Below are positions 1-8,766 of a stretch of DNA of 64,000 bases, piece after piece. The DNA comes from JAKAWQ01 sp035509315. Lineage in GTDB: Bacteria > Pseudomonadota > Alphaproteobacteria > Acetobacterales > Acetobacteraceae. The stretch covers positions 201,194-265,193 of the forward strand of contig DATJLS010000033.1 of assembly GCA_035509315.1 (NCBI GenBank), given 5' to 3'. A program made the translations under genes and the position numbers. The notes under the pieces were generated by a model. The model did no database searches, was not told the origin of the DNA, and saw only the letters and a list, made by a program, of their open reading frames with translations. The first letter of the stretch is position 1. Every line of letters starts with the position of its first letter.

Positions 1-1
1 G

Positions 2-301
2 CTGCGCGCCCGGCGCGATGCCCTTGCCGACGCGGTCCGCGCGCGACTCGGCGCCCAATCCCTGCCGCATCTTCCGCCGGGCGGCCTGCATCTCTGGGTG
101 CGTCTTCCCGAAGCTGTCTCGGACCTCGCCCTCTCGGAGGATGCAAGGCGTGCCGATATCCTCTTGAGCCCCGGGCGGCACTGGTTTCCGGCCGAGGCGC
201 CCGCTCCCTACCTTCGGCTCAGCTTTGCCGCGATCGCACCCGAAGCGGCGCCGGGCGTGATGGCCCGGCTCGGCTCCCTGCTGGCTCGCCGATCCTTGTG
301 A
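2..301 (+). CDS. C-terminal end of a fold-type I PLP aminotransferase-like protein (possibly MocR-type regulator), partial
   Basis: The gene is open at the left edge of the window, so only about the last 99 residues are visible. A GGLHLWVRLPE segment, an LSPGRHW turn and a PYLRLSFA strand followed by a helical tail match the closing subdomain of fold-type I aminotransferases. GntR/MocR regulators with an aminotransferase domain show this same pattern of a GGxHxW strand and then a RLxFA strand. The PLP lysine and any N-terminal winged helix would lie upstream of the window, so regulator and plain aminotransferase cannot be told apart. It ends with TGA and is followed by about 390 bases without a convincing gene. 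Confidence 0.7.
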   Translation: MRARRDALADAVRARLGAQSLPHLPPGGLHLWVRLPEAVSDLALSEDARRADILLSPGRHWFPAEAPAPYLRLSFAAIAPEAAPGVMARLGSLLARRSL

Positions 302-688
302 AGCGCGAGAATCGCGGCGAGCACCGCAAGCGCCGAGATGATGTGCCCATCAATCACATTCATCACACGAAAACTTGTCGAGCGGACGTGATCCTGCTTC
401 AGTCTGCGCCGGATGCGGTGGCGAGATTCCACGCTGCTGCGATTACCAAAATATTATCTTCCCTCGCCTTTGCTTGGCGCCCTTCCGGTGTCACTGCGTG
501 AGAGGAAGGCGGCAACAGAGATGACTGCGAAGGGGTGGACGCAATGGCGGCGCAAATCCGCGAAATTGCCAAGGTGAATCCTGCGCCGATATTTGTCGCC
601 GCGTTTCCGGCTCGCATCTTCGATCCGACGAAACGCCCCAGGTTTCATCGTTTGATGACAGCCCCTTTTTGATGATAGCCCCGGTTTT
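302..688. other. Intergenic stretch, no gene seen
   Basis: Short frames on both strands lack any recognisable domain and change composition irregularly. A moderately AT-rich patch around 440-470 could hold a promoter for the kinase gene to the right, but I see no clear -35/-10 pair. Confidence 0.5.
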
Positions 689-2296
689 ATGACGGCCTGT
701 GGTCAGCGTGGCGCGGTGCATCCTGCTTTCGTCGCGCGGCGAAGGATGCGCCCGACACCCGTGTCGAAATTCACCGCAGGCGATGATCTCCTCGGCATGG
801 CTCTGGAGAGCGTGCCGATGGGCTTTCTCCTGCTCGACGGCAATCACCGGCTCGTGCAGGCGAACGAAGCTCTCCTCCGCATCATCGGCCGCATGGAGGG
901 ATTGGCGCCCGGAGCCCGCGCCGATCGTCTCTTCGCTCCGGAGGCGTGGAGCCGCATCGCGCAGGAGTTGGCGCTCACCGGCAGGACGGGGGCGCGGCGC
1001 TTCGCGGCACGGTTCGCAGCAACCGCGGAGAGGGGCGAAATCGAGGCCCACATCGTGGCGCAGACGCTGCGCGCGGCGTCCGGCAAGCCGGGCATGCTCC
1101 TGCTCTGGGTCACCGAGACGCCGCGCCCGCAAGCATTCACGGCCGAGCTTGCGCACGATCTCAACAATCTTCTGACCGCCATCGCCGGCGCCGGCGCGCT
1201 GATCCTTGCGCGCGATGCGGATTCCGCCACGCTCGGCAATGTCCGCGAGATCCTGGCGGGCACCGACCGCGGGACGGAGCTGGTGCGCCAGGTCCTCGCT
1301 TCCGGCGATCCGCAGCCGTCCGCGCCGCAAGCCACCCCCATCACCCCCAGCATCGGCGCGCTTGCGCCCCTGCTGCGCCGGCTGCTCGGCAGCCAGGTGG
1401 CGCTGGCGCTCGCCCTCGAGGAGCCGGGTCCGGTGGCTGAGATCGCGCCCGCCGCACTCGACCGCGTGCTGATCAATCTTGCGATCAATGCCAGGGATGC
1501 CATGCAGGAGGGGGGCCAGCTTTTCGTGCGGAGCGGCACGGTCGCGCTCGCCCAGCCGCTTGCGCAAAGGTTCGAGACGGTCCCGCCGGGCCGCTATGCA
1601 CGGATCGAGCTCACCGATACGGGGAAAGGAATCGCGCCCGAGATCCTGCCCCGCATCTTCGATCCTTCCTTCACCACGCGCCGCGCGGAAGGCGGCAACG
1701 GGCTCGGCCTTGCCAGCGTACGGGGACTCGTCCGCCGTGCCCGCGGTTTCATCACGGTGGAAAGCGAGCCTGGCCGCGGAAGCTGCTTTCGCGTCTATCT
1801 GCCCTGTTCCGGCGCGGCCGCGCCGCTCGCAGGGCCGGCGCCGGACCCCTCTCCGCCGGAAGCGGCCGCGACGGCCAAAGGGCCGCGCCGGGCTCTTCTG
1901 GTGGAGGACGAGCCCACGGTCGGCCGCGTTGCCGAGCTCGCGCTCCGGCAAGGGGGATGGGAAGTGCATCTGGCCGAGTCGGCCGACTCGGTGCTCGCGA
2001 ATCTCGGCCAGCTCACGCGACCGGATGTTCTGGTCTCGGACATGGCCATGCCCGGCATGGACGGGCCAACCCTCGTCAGAATCTTGCGCACGCACTGGCC
2101 GGGGCTGCCGGCGATCCTGGTTTCGGGATACGCGGAAAACGGAGGGCAGGACACGTTCCGGGACGAAGGCATTGCCTTCCTGCCCAAGCCCTACCGCCTA
2201 GCCAGCCTGCTTTCCCTGATGGCGGAGGCGGCCCAAACGATGCCCGCGCCGAATTCCTTGCCGAATTCCTTGATCGAATCGCCCACGGGGCGATAG
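689..2296 (+). CDS. CckA-like hybrid sensor histidine kinase (PAS, HisKA, HATPase, receiver)
   Basis: Residues about 35-145 read as a PAS-type sensor domain. A DHp helix follows, with phospho-accepting His156 in AELAHDLNNLLTAIAG, the form typical of CckA-type kinases. The ATPase has an N box (NLAINARDAM, 262-271), G1 (DTGKGI, 310-315) and G2 (GNGLGLA, 337-343). A receiver begins near 401 (LLVEDEP) with phospho-acceptor Asp451 in SDMAMPGMDG and conserved Lys in LPKPY. Such kinases start the phosphorelay that controls the alphaproteobacterial cell cycle regulator CtrA. At 535 residues it is shorter than classical CckA and I see no transmembrane helices, so it may be soluble. The start is uncertain: ATG 746 (MRPTPVSKF) is an alternative. 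A 12-bp tandem repeat near the 3' end (2248-2271) encodes NSLPNSL. Confidence 0.85.
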   Translation: MTACGQRGAVHPAFVARRRMRPTPVSKFTAGDDLLGMALESVPMGFLLLDGNHRLVQANEALLRIIGRMEGLAPGARADRLFAPEAWSRIAQELALTGRTGARRFAARFAATAERGEIEAHIVAQTLRAASGKPGMLLLWVTETPRPQAFTAELAHDLNNLLTAIAGAGALILARDADSATLGNVREILAGTDRGTELVRQVLASGDPQPSAPQATPITPSIGALAPLLRRLLGSQVALALALEEPGPVAEIAPAALDRVLINLAINARDAMQEGGQLFVRSGTVALAQPLAQRFETVPPGRYARIELTDTGKGIAPEILPRIFDPSFTTRRAEGGNGLGLASVRGLVRRARGFITVESEPGRGSCFRVYLPCSGAAAPLAGPAPDPSPPEAAATAKGPRRALLVEDEPTVGRVAELALRQGGWEVHLAESADSVLANLGQLTRPDVLVSDMAMPGMDGPTLVRILRTHWPGLPAILVSGYAENGGQDTFRDEGIAFLPKPYRLASLLSLMAEAAQTMPAPNSLPNSLIESPTGR

Positions 2297-2478
2297 AAGA
2301 GGCGCCGAGAACAAAACGGGGGTAATTTCTTAACGAAGTTCGCAGAGACGCGTTGTGAATTTGTTCTATTTTCTGTTAACGGTCGCGGCTCGACAACCTT
2401 ACAGAGAGCGTGCGACCTTTTCTTTCTGCTTCAGGTTGAGAAACGCTCACCAAGACGGGGCACCAAACGGGGGTGGTT

Positions 2479-3516
<1,038 letters not shown>

Positions 3517-3598
3517 TAAGCCCGCCGGGTCCCTCGCCGGGTCGCTTACCGGGTCGTTCACCCGGGGCCAGCCCCTCACCCCGGAGGATGACGCGCTG

Positions 3599-3979
3599 GT
3601 GGCGGCCGCCGAGGCGGCGTTGCTGCAATATTTTCATCCCTGGCGCCACAGGCTTGCGGCGGCGGCGCGCGACGGGCGCGGCCGGATCTTCACCGGCCTG
3701 CATCTCGGCGCGACCGTGGGGCGCCTCTCGATCTGCGCCGAGGCGACCGCGCTCGGGCGCGCGCTGATCGAAGGGGATGGAACGATCGCCGCCATCGTCA
3801 CGGTGCGCCACCCGAAACCGGACGAGCCTCACCGGCATCCGGCCGTGGTGCCGCCCTGCGGCGCCTGCCGCGAAATGCTCGCCGACCACGCGCCCGACGC
3901 GCAGGTGATCCTGCCCGGCCCCAACGGGCTGGTGCGCGTTCCCGCCCTTCTTCTGCTGCCGCTGCCTTATCAGAGGTGA
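3599..3979 (+). CDS. Cytidine deaminase family protein
   Basis: This is a small zinc-dependent nucleoside deaminase of about 126 residues, near the usual 130 of CDA-type enzymes. It shows the catalytic CAE motif (Cys47-Ala-Glu49 in SICAEATALG) and the second zinc motif PPCGACRE (Cys87, Cys90). The reaction would be deamination of cytidine/deoxycytidine or a related analogue, but substrate cannot be read from sequence. I chose GTG 3599 because GGAGG lies 11 bases upstream. The longer open frame starts inside recA and passes through a repetitive GGGTCS-rich segment (3528-3570) that does not look like family sequence. It follows recA closely and may be cotranscribed. Confidence 0.75.
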   Translation: MAAAEAALLQYFHPWRHRLAAAARDGRGRIFTGLHLGATVGRLSICAEATALGRALIEGDGTIAAIVTVRHPKPDEPHRHPAVVPPCGACREMLADHAPDAQVILPGPNGLVRVPALLLLPLPYQR

Positions 3980-4055
3980 CCAGGGGACGCTGTCCCCTGG
4001 ACCCCTGGCAAGGGGCTCGGCCCCTTGCATCCTCGCTGGGGCCTGGAGGCCCCAG
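3980..4055. repeat. Triple GC-rich hairpin element
   Basis: There are three successive perfect inverted repeats: 3980-4000 (CCAGGGGAC/GTCCCCTGG), 4008-4028 (GCAAGGGGC/GCCCCTTGC) and 4036-4055 (CTGGGGCC/GGCCCCAG). It lies directly after the deaminase stop codon and could block or stabilise the end of the recA transcript. Related hairpins occur at 9072-9116 and 35733-35759, so it belongs to a dispersed repeat family. Confidence 0.7.
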
Positions 4056-4100
4056 ACCCCCATCCGTTTCGTGATGGACGCCAACCGTCAAATCCGATGA

Positions 4101-4361
4101 CTATGCCAGCAGGCGAATGGATTCTCCTTGTGCGATGATGCCGTCGATAAAATCGCCACTGGCGTCCAACAGCGCCAAGCCAGCTTCCACGGGCGGACCG
4201 ATTGACCACGACATTCGCACTGTCGATCAAGCGGCGAATCGCTTCCGCGATGTCAGCAGAGAGGATTTTGTAGCCCATTCCGTTTGGGCGATTTTGCTTT
4301 GCCGCTCATCACCACCCATGATCGCTCGAACCAGGAGGTTGGTGTCGGCGGAGTCCTTCAT
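4101..4361 (-). pseudogene. Decayed PIN-domain (VapC-type) toxin
   Basis: Reading leftward from ATG 4361, the frame starts MKDSADTNLLVRAIMGGDER, the PIN-domain start with its first acidic residue (DTN) and the ERQSKIAQ helix typical of VapC ribonucleases. The frame then jumps: a second frame gives SADIAEAIRRLIDSANVVVNR and a third PPVEAGLALLDASGDFIDGI, then GESIRLLA and stop. The order is that of a full toxin, but about 20 residues are missing after SKIAQ, more are missing before GESIRLL, and at least two frameshifts are present. It is inactive as it stands. The ATG overlaps the antitoxin stop as ATGA. Confidence 0.7.
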
Positions 4362-4610
4362 CGTTTGCAGGACCAACCCTGTCTCGAAATTTCTTTGATT
4401 TCCGCGATCGACAACGATGACGCCTTATCTCGCTTCAGAAAGTTGAAGACATCCGAGATCTTCCCGGCCGGCCGCGCGGCCTTCATCTCGATCCGACCAT
4501 CGGGAAGCTTTTCCACCACAATTTTCTCACCGGGGTACACGCCCAGATGCTTCAGGAGACCCTAGCGCAACGTGACTTGTCCTCTTTGCGGCCACGGTGA
4601 GCGTGTCCAT
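4358..4610 (-). pseudogene. Decayed AbrB-fold (VapB/MazE-type) antitoxin
   Basis: Starting at ATG 4610 leftward, the protein reads MDTLTVAAK, then one extra A shifts frame. The next frame gives GQVTLR, an in-frame TAG (4562-4564), and GLLKHLGVYPGEKIVVEKLP and beyond. This is the swapped-hairpin DNA-binding domain of SpoVT/AbrB-type antitoxins, followed by a toxin-binding tail (AARPAGKISDVFNFLKR). The frameshift plus stop make it a pseudogene. It is paired with the broken PIN gene immediately downstream. Confidence 0.7.
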
Positions 4611-5153
4611 GCCAAGCCCTTACTGTAGACACATATGTAAGGAAAAATGGGCTTTATTATCAAGATGGCACGAAATTTTCTCAGTAGTGGGCGCCCCAGA
4701 TTGCTGTGGCCAAGCGACCACCGACTTTCCCTCTGCCCCTTGACCGGCTTGGGAACTTGCCCAACGCCTGAAGTCTGCCAGAAACGGATACCCGCTGGTC
4801 GCTGTGCGATGGGTGCGAACGATCCAGTGACGGCTATTTCGATCGTCTGCATCATAAGTCGCGTCTTGGCCGAATCCGGACCGGCGGGCTTCAGGTCAAA
4901 GACCAGAAAAGCCACCATTCGTTCAGCTTATTGTCCTACGATCGGCCCAAAGCCAAAGCGAGAGTTCATTATATCGCTGCTGGTCGAAAAGGCCTAACTG
5001 GGAAAGCCCCAGGAAGCCGACCTGATCCTTTGGGAGAGAAGCCGTTGGCCGCAGCTTACCTACAGCCTCCCCTCGCCGAACATTAAAATCATCGCTAGAA
5101 TTGCAACCGACTCGAAGCATCGCGCCGTTACTTCATCCGCATTCGGTACCGCA
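4611..5153. other. Intergenic stretch left of the island operon, no gene seen
   Basis: Three frames of 65-118 codons overlap here on both strands, but none has a domain, plausible start context or consistent codon use. Composition is already lower in GC than the recA side. It may be debris of earlier insertions. The promoter of the operon starting at 5154 is presumably within it. Confidence 0.45.
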
Positions 5154-6473
5154 ATGGTCAACTGGAGTAATCCTTCCGTCGTCGCGTTCTCAGGCACCGA
5201 GGATCCGGTCGCTAAGATTCAAACCACAGCTCGTGAGCTAGCTTTGGCTGCTCTTGAGAGTGGATGGAGCGGTCCACCCTACAACCCGATTAAGATTGCG
5301 GAGATGCTCGGTGCCAAAGTCGTGCCAAACTACGACATTGCAGATGCAAGAACAGTTGAGATCAACGGTAAGGCAGTCATCGAATTCAATCCTAGCCAAT
5401 CTCGCGAACGCGTCCGTTTTTCTATAGCCCATGAAGCTGCGCATCTCCTCTTTCCAGATGCACTTGAAGAAGTCAGACATCGGGGCGGTACAGGGTCTGT
5501 CAAAGACGAGTGGCAGCTTGAGATGCTTTGCAATCTAGCTGCTTCTGAATTTGTTATGCCGATTGGTAGTTTTGCACCCAGTGAAACCATAACTCGCATC
5601 CCAGAGTTGATGAAGTCGCGTGCACGCTTTGATGTTTCCGCCGAAGCTTTTATGATACGTTTTGCGAAGACAGCTCGTGCATCAATCGGCGTCTTTTGCG
5701 CATCTCCTTTTCAGTTACCCGATGGAAAGTGGTCTTATAGAGTCGACTACTATATCTCATCACCTGTCGCACCTACGCCGCCGATCACAGGCAAAGTAAT
5801 CCCGCCCAATAGCGCCGTATACAGATGCACAGCAATCGGCTTTACAGACTATGGTGTCGAGTCTTGGCTAAATGACGACTCGTTCGAAGTGGAATATGTT
5901 GGGATACCAGCATATCCTGGCAATCCTTTACCGCGCGCAATTGGATTAGTTCACTTTGAACGAGCCGCAGAAGGCCATCTTCCAATCAAGTATGTTAATG
6001 GGAACGCTCTTTCTCCTCGCGGAGATGAACCCAAGATCATTTGCCAACTGGTAAATAACCGTGCTTTGAAATGGGGAGGTGGAATTGCTCGGCAGATGGC
6101 CCAGAAGTACCCGGAAGCAGAGCAAGCTTTCTCGCATTGGATAGCGAAACTTGGCCGTAGATCTTTGGGCTTAGTGCATGTGGCGGACGTCGACAAGATT
6201 ACGATTGTCGCAAGCCTCGTAGCGCAATCAGGATACGGTGTCTCATCTGCTCCAAGAATTCGTTACGCTGCACTGGAACAGGCATTGCTCCATGTTTGCA
6301 AGGAAGCGACACGGAGACGCGCCAGCGTACATATGCCGCGCATTGGTACCGGCGACGCGCGTGGAGACTGGGCAACGATAGAGAATCTTGTCCAGGATAC
6401 GTTGGTCAGAAATGGCATTAGTGTAACGGTGTATGACCTTCCTCCTAAGCGCTTACAACTAGAACTATTATAG
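5154..6473 (+). CDS. ImmA/IrrE metallopeptidase-macro domain fusion protein
   Basis: Residues about 20-190 form an ImmA/IrrE-type zinc peptidase, with HEAAH at 93-97 and a following helix QLEMLCNLAASEFVMP whose Glu123 is the probable third zinc ligand. ImmA-type proteases typically cleave repressors or antitoxins in response to a signal. Residues about 275-430 form a macro domain: YVNGNALSP, the glycine-rich WGGGIARQ loop and HMPRIGTGDARGDW. Macro domains bind ADP-ribose, and those of the DarG type remove it from modified targets. The first gene of a tight operon, it ends 2 bases before the next ATG. Codon use and GC are lower than in neighbouring core genes, suggesting transfer. Domain assignments are firm; the combined role is inferred. 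Confidence 0.85.
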   Translation: MVNWSNPSVVAFSGTEDPVAKIQTTARELALAALESGWSGPPYNPIKIAEMLGAKVVPNYDIADARTVEINGKAVIEFNPSQSRERVRFSIAHEAAHLLFPDALEEVRHRGGTGSVKDEWQLEMLCNLAASEFVMPIGSFAPSETITRIPELMKSRARFDVSAEAFMIRFAKTARASIGVFCASPFQLPDGKWSYRVDYYISSPVAPTPPITGKVIPPNSAVYRCTAIGFTDYGVESWLNDDSFEVEYVGIPAYPGNPLPRAIGLVHFERAAEGHLPIKYVNGNALSPRGDEPKIICQLVNNRALKWGGGIARQMAQKYPEAEQAFSHWIAKLGRRSLGLVHVADVDKITIVASLVAQSGYGVSSAPRIRYAALEQALLHVCKEATRRRASVHMPRIGTGDARGDWATIENLVQDTLVRNGISVTVYDLPPKRLQLELL

Positions 6474-6475
6474 AA

Positions 6476-8101
6476 ATGCACAATTCCTCTCTGCGAATTG
6501 TGGTGCTGTCGGGAGCGATTTGTTCCGGAAAATCCGCGCTCGCGAAGCAACTCGTAGATCGTCACGGGGCACAGATCGTCAAGACGCGCAAATTGATATT
6601 ATGGATACGACCAAGGACGAGAGACAACAGGCAGGCCCTTCAACGTGCTGGTGACGCTCTTGATCGTGTGGACGGCGGCGAGTGGGTAAGAAATGCACTT
6701 GCGCAAATCATAGATGAGTACTCAAGAAGCGATGTACCATCTGGCTTGTTTGTTGTTGACTCAGTCCGAATCGTTGGTCAGATCAACGCGATCCGATCCG
6801 CATTCGGCGCCGACGTGCATCATATACACCTTACCGCCGAACCAGATGAACTGCGCCGGCGCTACGACTCTCGTAATCAGTCGGCGGATCAGCCGACCAG
6901 TTATGACGAGATCAAGCGCAACAAAACTGAGAGAAACATAGAAACCCTTGCAGACTTGGCGGATATTGTTGTTGCGACAGATCGCTGTTCGGAGGAGGCG
7001 GTTCTAGTTCGCGCAACGGCATTGCTGAATTTGTATCCGCGTCGAAACACAAGATTGGTAGATGTGATTGTCGGCGGGCAGTACGGTTCCGAGGGTAAAG
7101 GGAATATCGTTGGTCACATCGCTCCCGAATACGACTTGCTGATGCGCGTCGGAGGGCCTAACGCTGGGCATCAAGTATTTGCTCTTCCCCAGCCTGAGAA
7201 ATATTTCCACCTTCCGTCTGGCACTGAGCGTGCGCCCAATGCTCACCTGCTGCTCGGCGCTGGCGCGGTTATCTATGTCCCGAAGTTGCAGAGCGAGATT
7301 TCTACACATCAGATAGATTTCAAGCGACTAAGCATTGATCCGCAGGCGATGATTATCGAGACTGCAGATAGAGACGCAGAAACTAAAGCTTTAGGCAGCA
7401 TTGGTTCAACCGCACAAGGTGTTGGCTTCGCCACAGCGCGGAAAATCTCTGGCCGCGGTTCGTATAAGAATGGCGGCGACGTTCGCCTAGCAAAAGACGT
7501 TTCCGAACTGAAGCCTTATATAAGGGAAGCTCAAGCGATTCTCGAAGATCACCTAACTCGTGGAAAGCGCATCATGCTGGAGGGGACGCAAGGCACCCTT
7601 CTATCAATGCACCACGGACTTTATCCACACGTTACGTCGCGTGACACCACAGTTGCGGGATGCCTTGCTGACGCCGGTATTGCTCCGACGAACGTGCAAA
7701 AGGTCATAATGGTTTGTCGCACCTATCCGATTCGCGTGGGCGGCCCTTCTGGGCCCATTGGTATAGAAATAAGCTATGAGAAACTGGCTGAAAGATCTGG
7801 GATTGACGTCAACGAGTTGCTGAAAACTGAGAAAACGACTACAACGAATAGGCAAAGACGTTTGGCCGAGTTCGATTGGTTTATGTTCAAGCGAGCAGTT
7901 CAACTGAATGGTCCAACGGACATCGCATTAACCTTTGCGGATTACCTCTCGGTCGAAAATAGAAAGGCATACCGTGTGGAGCAGCTCACCGAGGAAACGA
8001 GGCGCTTTATCGAAGAAATGGAGCGCGTGTCGGGTAGACCGGTTTCAATGATCTCGACGGCGTTCGATTGGCGGAACGTAATTGATCGGCGAAACTGGTG
8101 A
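6476..8101 (+). CDS. P-loop kinase fused to adenylosuccinate synthetase-like (PurA/PurZ-like) domain
   Basis: Residues 5-185 are a nucleotide-kinase-like P-loop domain with Walker A GAICSGKS (13-20), VVDSVR and a lid-like ERNIETLADLADIVV segment. Residues 195-541 are a PurA-fold domain: GGQYGSEGKG (201-209), GGPNAGH (226-232, His232 equivalent to the PurA general acid), LEGTQG (368-373), VTSRDTT (386-392) and PIRVGG. PurA joins IMP and aspartate using GTP. Here the catalytic Asp of the PurA GDEGKG motif is Ser205, and the SSNTT motif is replaced by SRDTT. I recall both traits from phage PurZ enzymes, which act on dGMP. This is not the housekeeping purA. It overlaps the next gene by 4 bases. 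Confidence 0.85.
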   Translation: MHNSSLRIVVLSGAICSGKSALAKQLVDRHGAQIVKTRKLILWIRPRTRDNRQALQRAGDALDRVDGGEWVRNALAQIIDEYSRSDVPSGLFVVDSVRIVGQINAIRSAFGADVHHIHLTAEPDELRRRYDSRNQSADQPTSYDEIKRNKTERNIETLADLADIVVATDRCSEEAVLVRATALLNLYPRRNTRLVDVIVGGQYGSEGKGNIVGHIAPEYDLLMRVGGPNAGHQVFALPQPEKYFHLPSGTERAPNAHLLLGAGAVIYVPKLQSEISTHQIDFKRLSIDPQAMIIETADRDAETKALGSIGSTAQGVGFATARKISGRGSYKNGGDVRLAKDVSELKPYIREAQAILEDHLTRGKRIMLEGTQGTLLSMHHGLYPHVTSRDTTVAGCLADAGIAPTNVQKVIMVCRTYPIRVGGPSGPIGIEISYEKLAERSGIDVNELLKTEKTTTTNRQRRLAEFDWFMFKRAVQLNGPTDIALTFADYLSVENRKAYRVEQLTEETRRFIEEMERVSGRPVSMISTAFDWRNVIDRRNW

Positions 8102-8766
8102 GTCCTGAAGAGGTTGAGGAGCTTATCGCGGATTGTCCGCGGCTCTTTCACATGGCGGAACGTGGCGCGTGGGACGGCATACGTCGCCACGGGCTTTTGA
8201 GCACGACAGCCCTCTTGGACCTGTTCGGCATTGATGGACAGCGAAGAGAGAGCATCGAACGGCGACATCGGCCAAATATCATTGAGATTTCTGACGATAG
8301 GCTTGGGAAAGTTTCGATCCGGGATCAGATACCTATGAGTGACGAGGGATTACGTCGCGCGTTGCCGTCGAGTGTGAGCCCGGCGGATTGGTATACGCGG
8401 CTGAACGGCATGGTATTCTTCTGGCTGACGGAGAGCAGGTTGTTACGCCTCACCGGCGCGCGCGCTTACCAGAATATCGAACATGAAGTGATTGTACTTG
8501 ATACGCGAGCAATCATCGAGGCTTTTTTTTCAAAGATATGGCTCTGCCCGATCAACAGCGGATGCACGAAGCCCATGCCACACCCGCGTGATCATGGGAC
8601 GTTTCAAAGAATAGCCAATTACGACTATTCTCACTGGAGATATCGCCGCGTTCGCGGAGAGCGGGTTGTCGAACTCTGTGTCGACCGCGCGGTACCCAAC
8701 GTTGAACGTTTTGTTGTGGATGGATTCGTGATTCGCGGTGAACAAAAACTTGGCTTCCTTGCTTAA
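8098..8766 (+). CDS. Putative ADP-ribosyltransferase-like effector (uncharacterised)
   Basis: GTG start overlaps the previous stop (GTGA), so it is translationally coupled. The N-terminal segment LFHMAERGAWDGIRRHGLLS (residues 16-35) has the His-xx-helix-xx-HGLLS pattern seen at the start of DarT/RES/ART-like folds. A central strand NGMVFFWL (103-110) and IEHEVIVLDTRAI (127-139) fit the same fold loosely. I am reminded of an uncharacterised family (DUF7002-type), but this is from memory and not verified. Its partner in the operon carries a macro domain, the usual eraser of ADP-ribosylation, which supports an ART-like toxin. Alternative: a structural or nucleotide-binding protein of unknown role. 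Function is an inference; gene reality is well supported by coupling and coding pattern. Confidence 0.6.
   Translation: MSPEEVEELIADCPRLFHMAERGAWDGIRRHGLLSTTALLDLFGIDGQRRESIERRHRPNIIEISDDRLGKVSIRDQIPMSDEGLRRALPSSVSPADWYTRLNGMVFFWLTESRLLRLTGARAYQNIEHEVIVLDTRAIIEAFFSKIWLCPINSGCTKPMPHPRDHGTFQRIANYDYSHWRYRRVRGERVVELCVDRAVPNVERFVVDGFVIRGEQKLGFLA

Noticed and set aside
491..2095. 534-codon minus-strand frame opposite the CckA-like gene
   Set aside because: Arginine-rich antisense shadow typical of high-GC genes; no domain. Similar antisense frames opposite acylase, argG, hpnN, terminase and portal genes were rejected for the same reason.
2300..2478. SOS (LexA) box upstream of recA
   Set aside because: The closest match is GTTC followed by eight bases and GTTA near 2363-2378, which does not meet the GTTC-N7-GTTC pattern. 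Not reported as a site.
4647..4997. 116-codon plus-strand frame left of the island operon
   Set aside because: No domain, weak start context, and competing frames on the other strand; treated as non-coding.
6476..8101. Housekeeping purA
   Set aside because: Catalytic Asp is replaced, an extra kinase domain is fused, and the gene sits in a low-GC accessory operon, so a symbol of purA would mislead.
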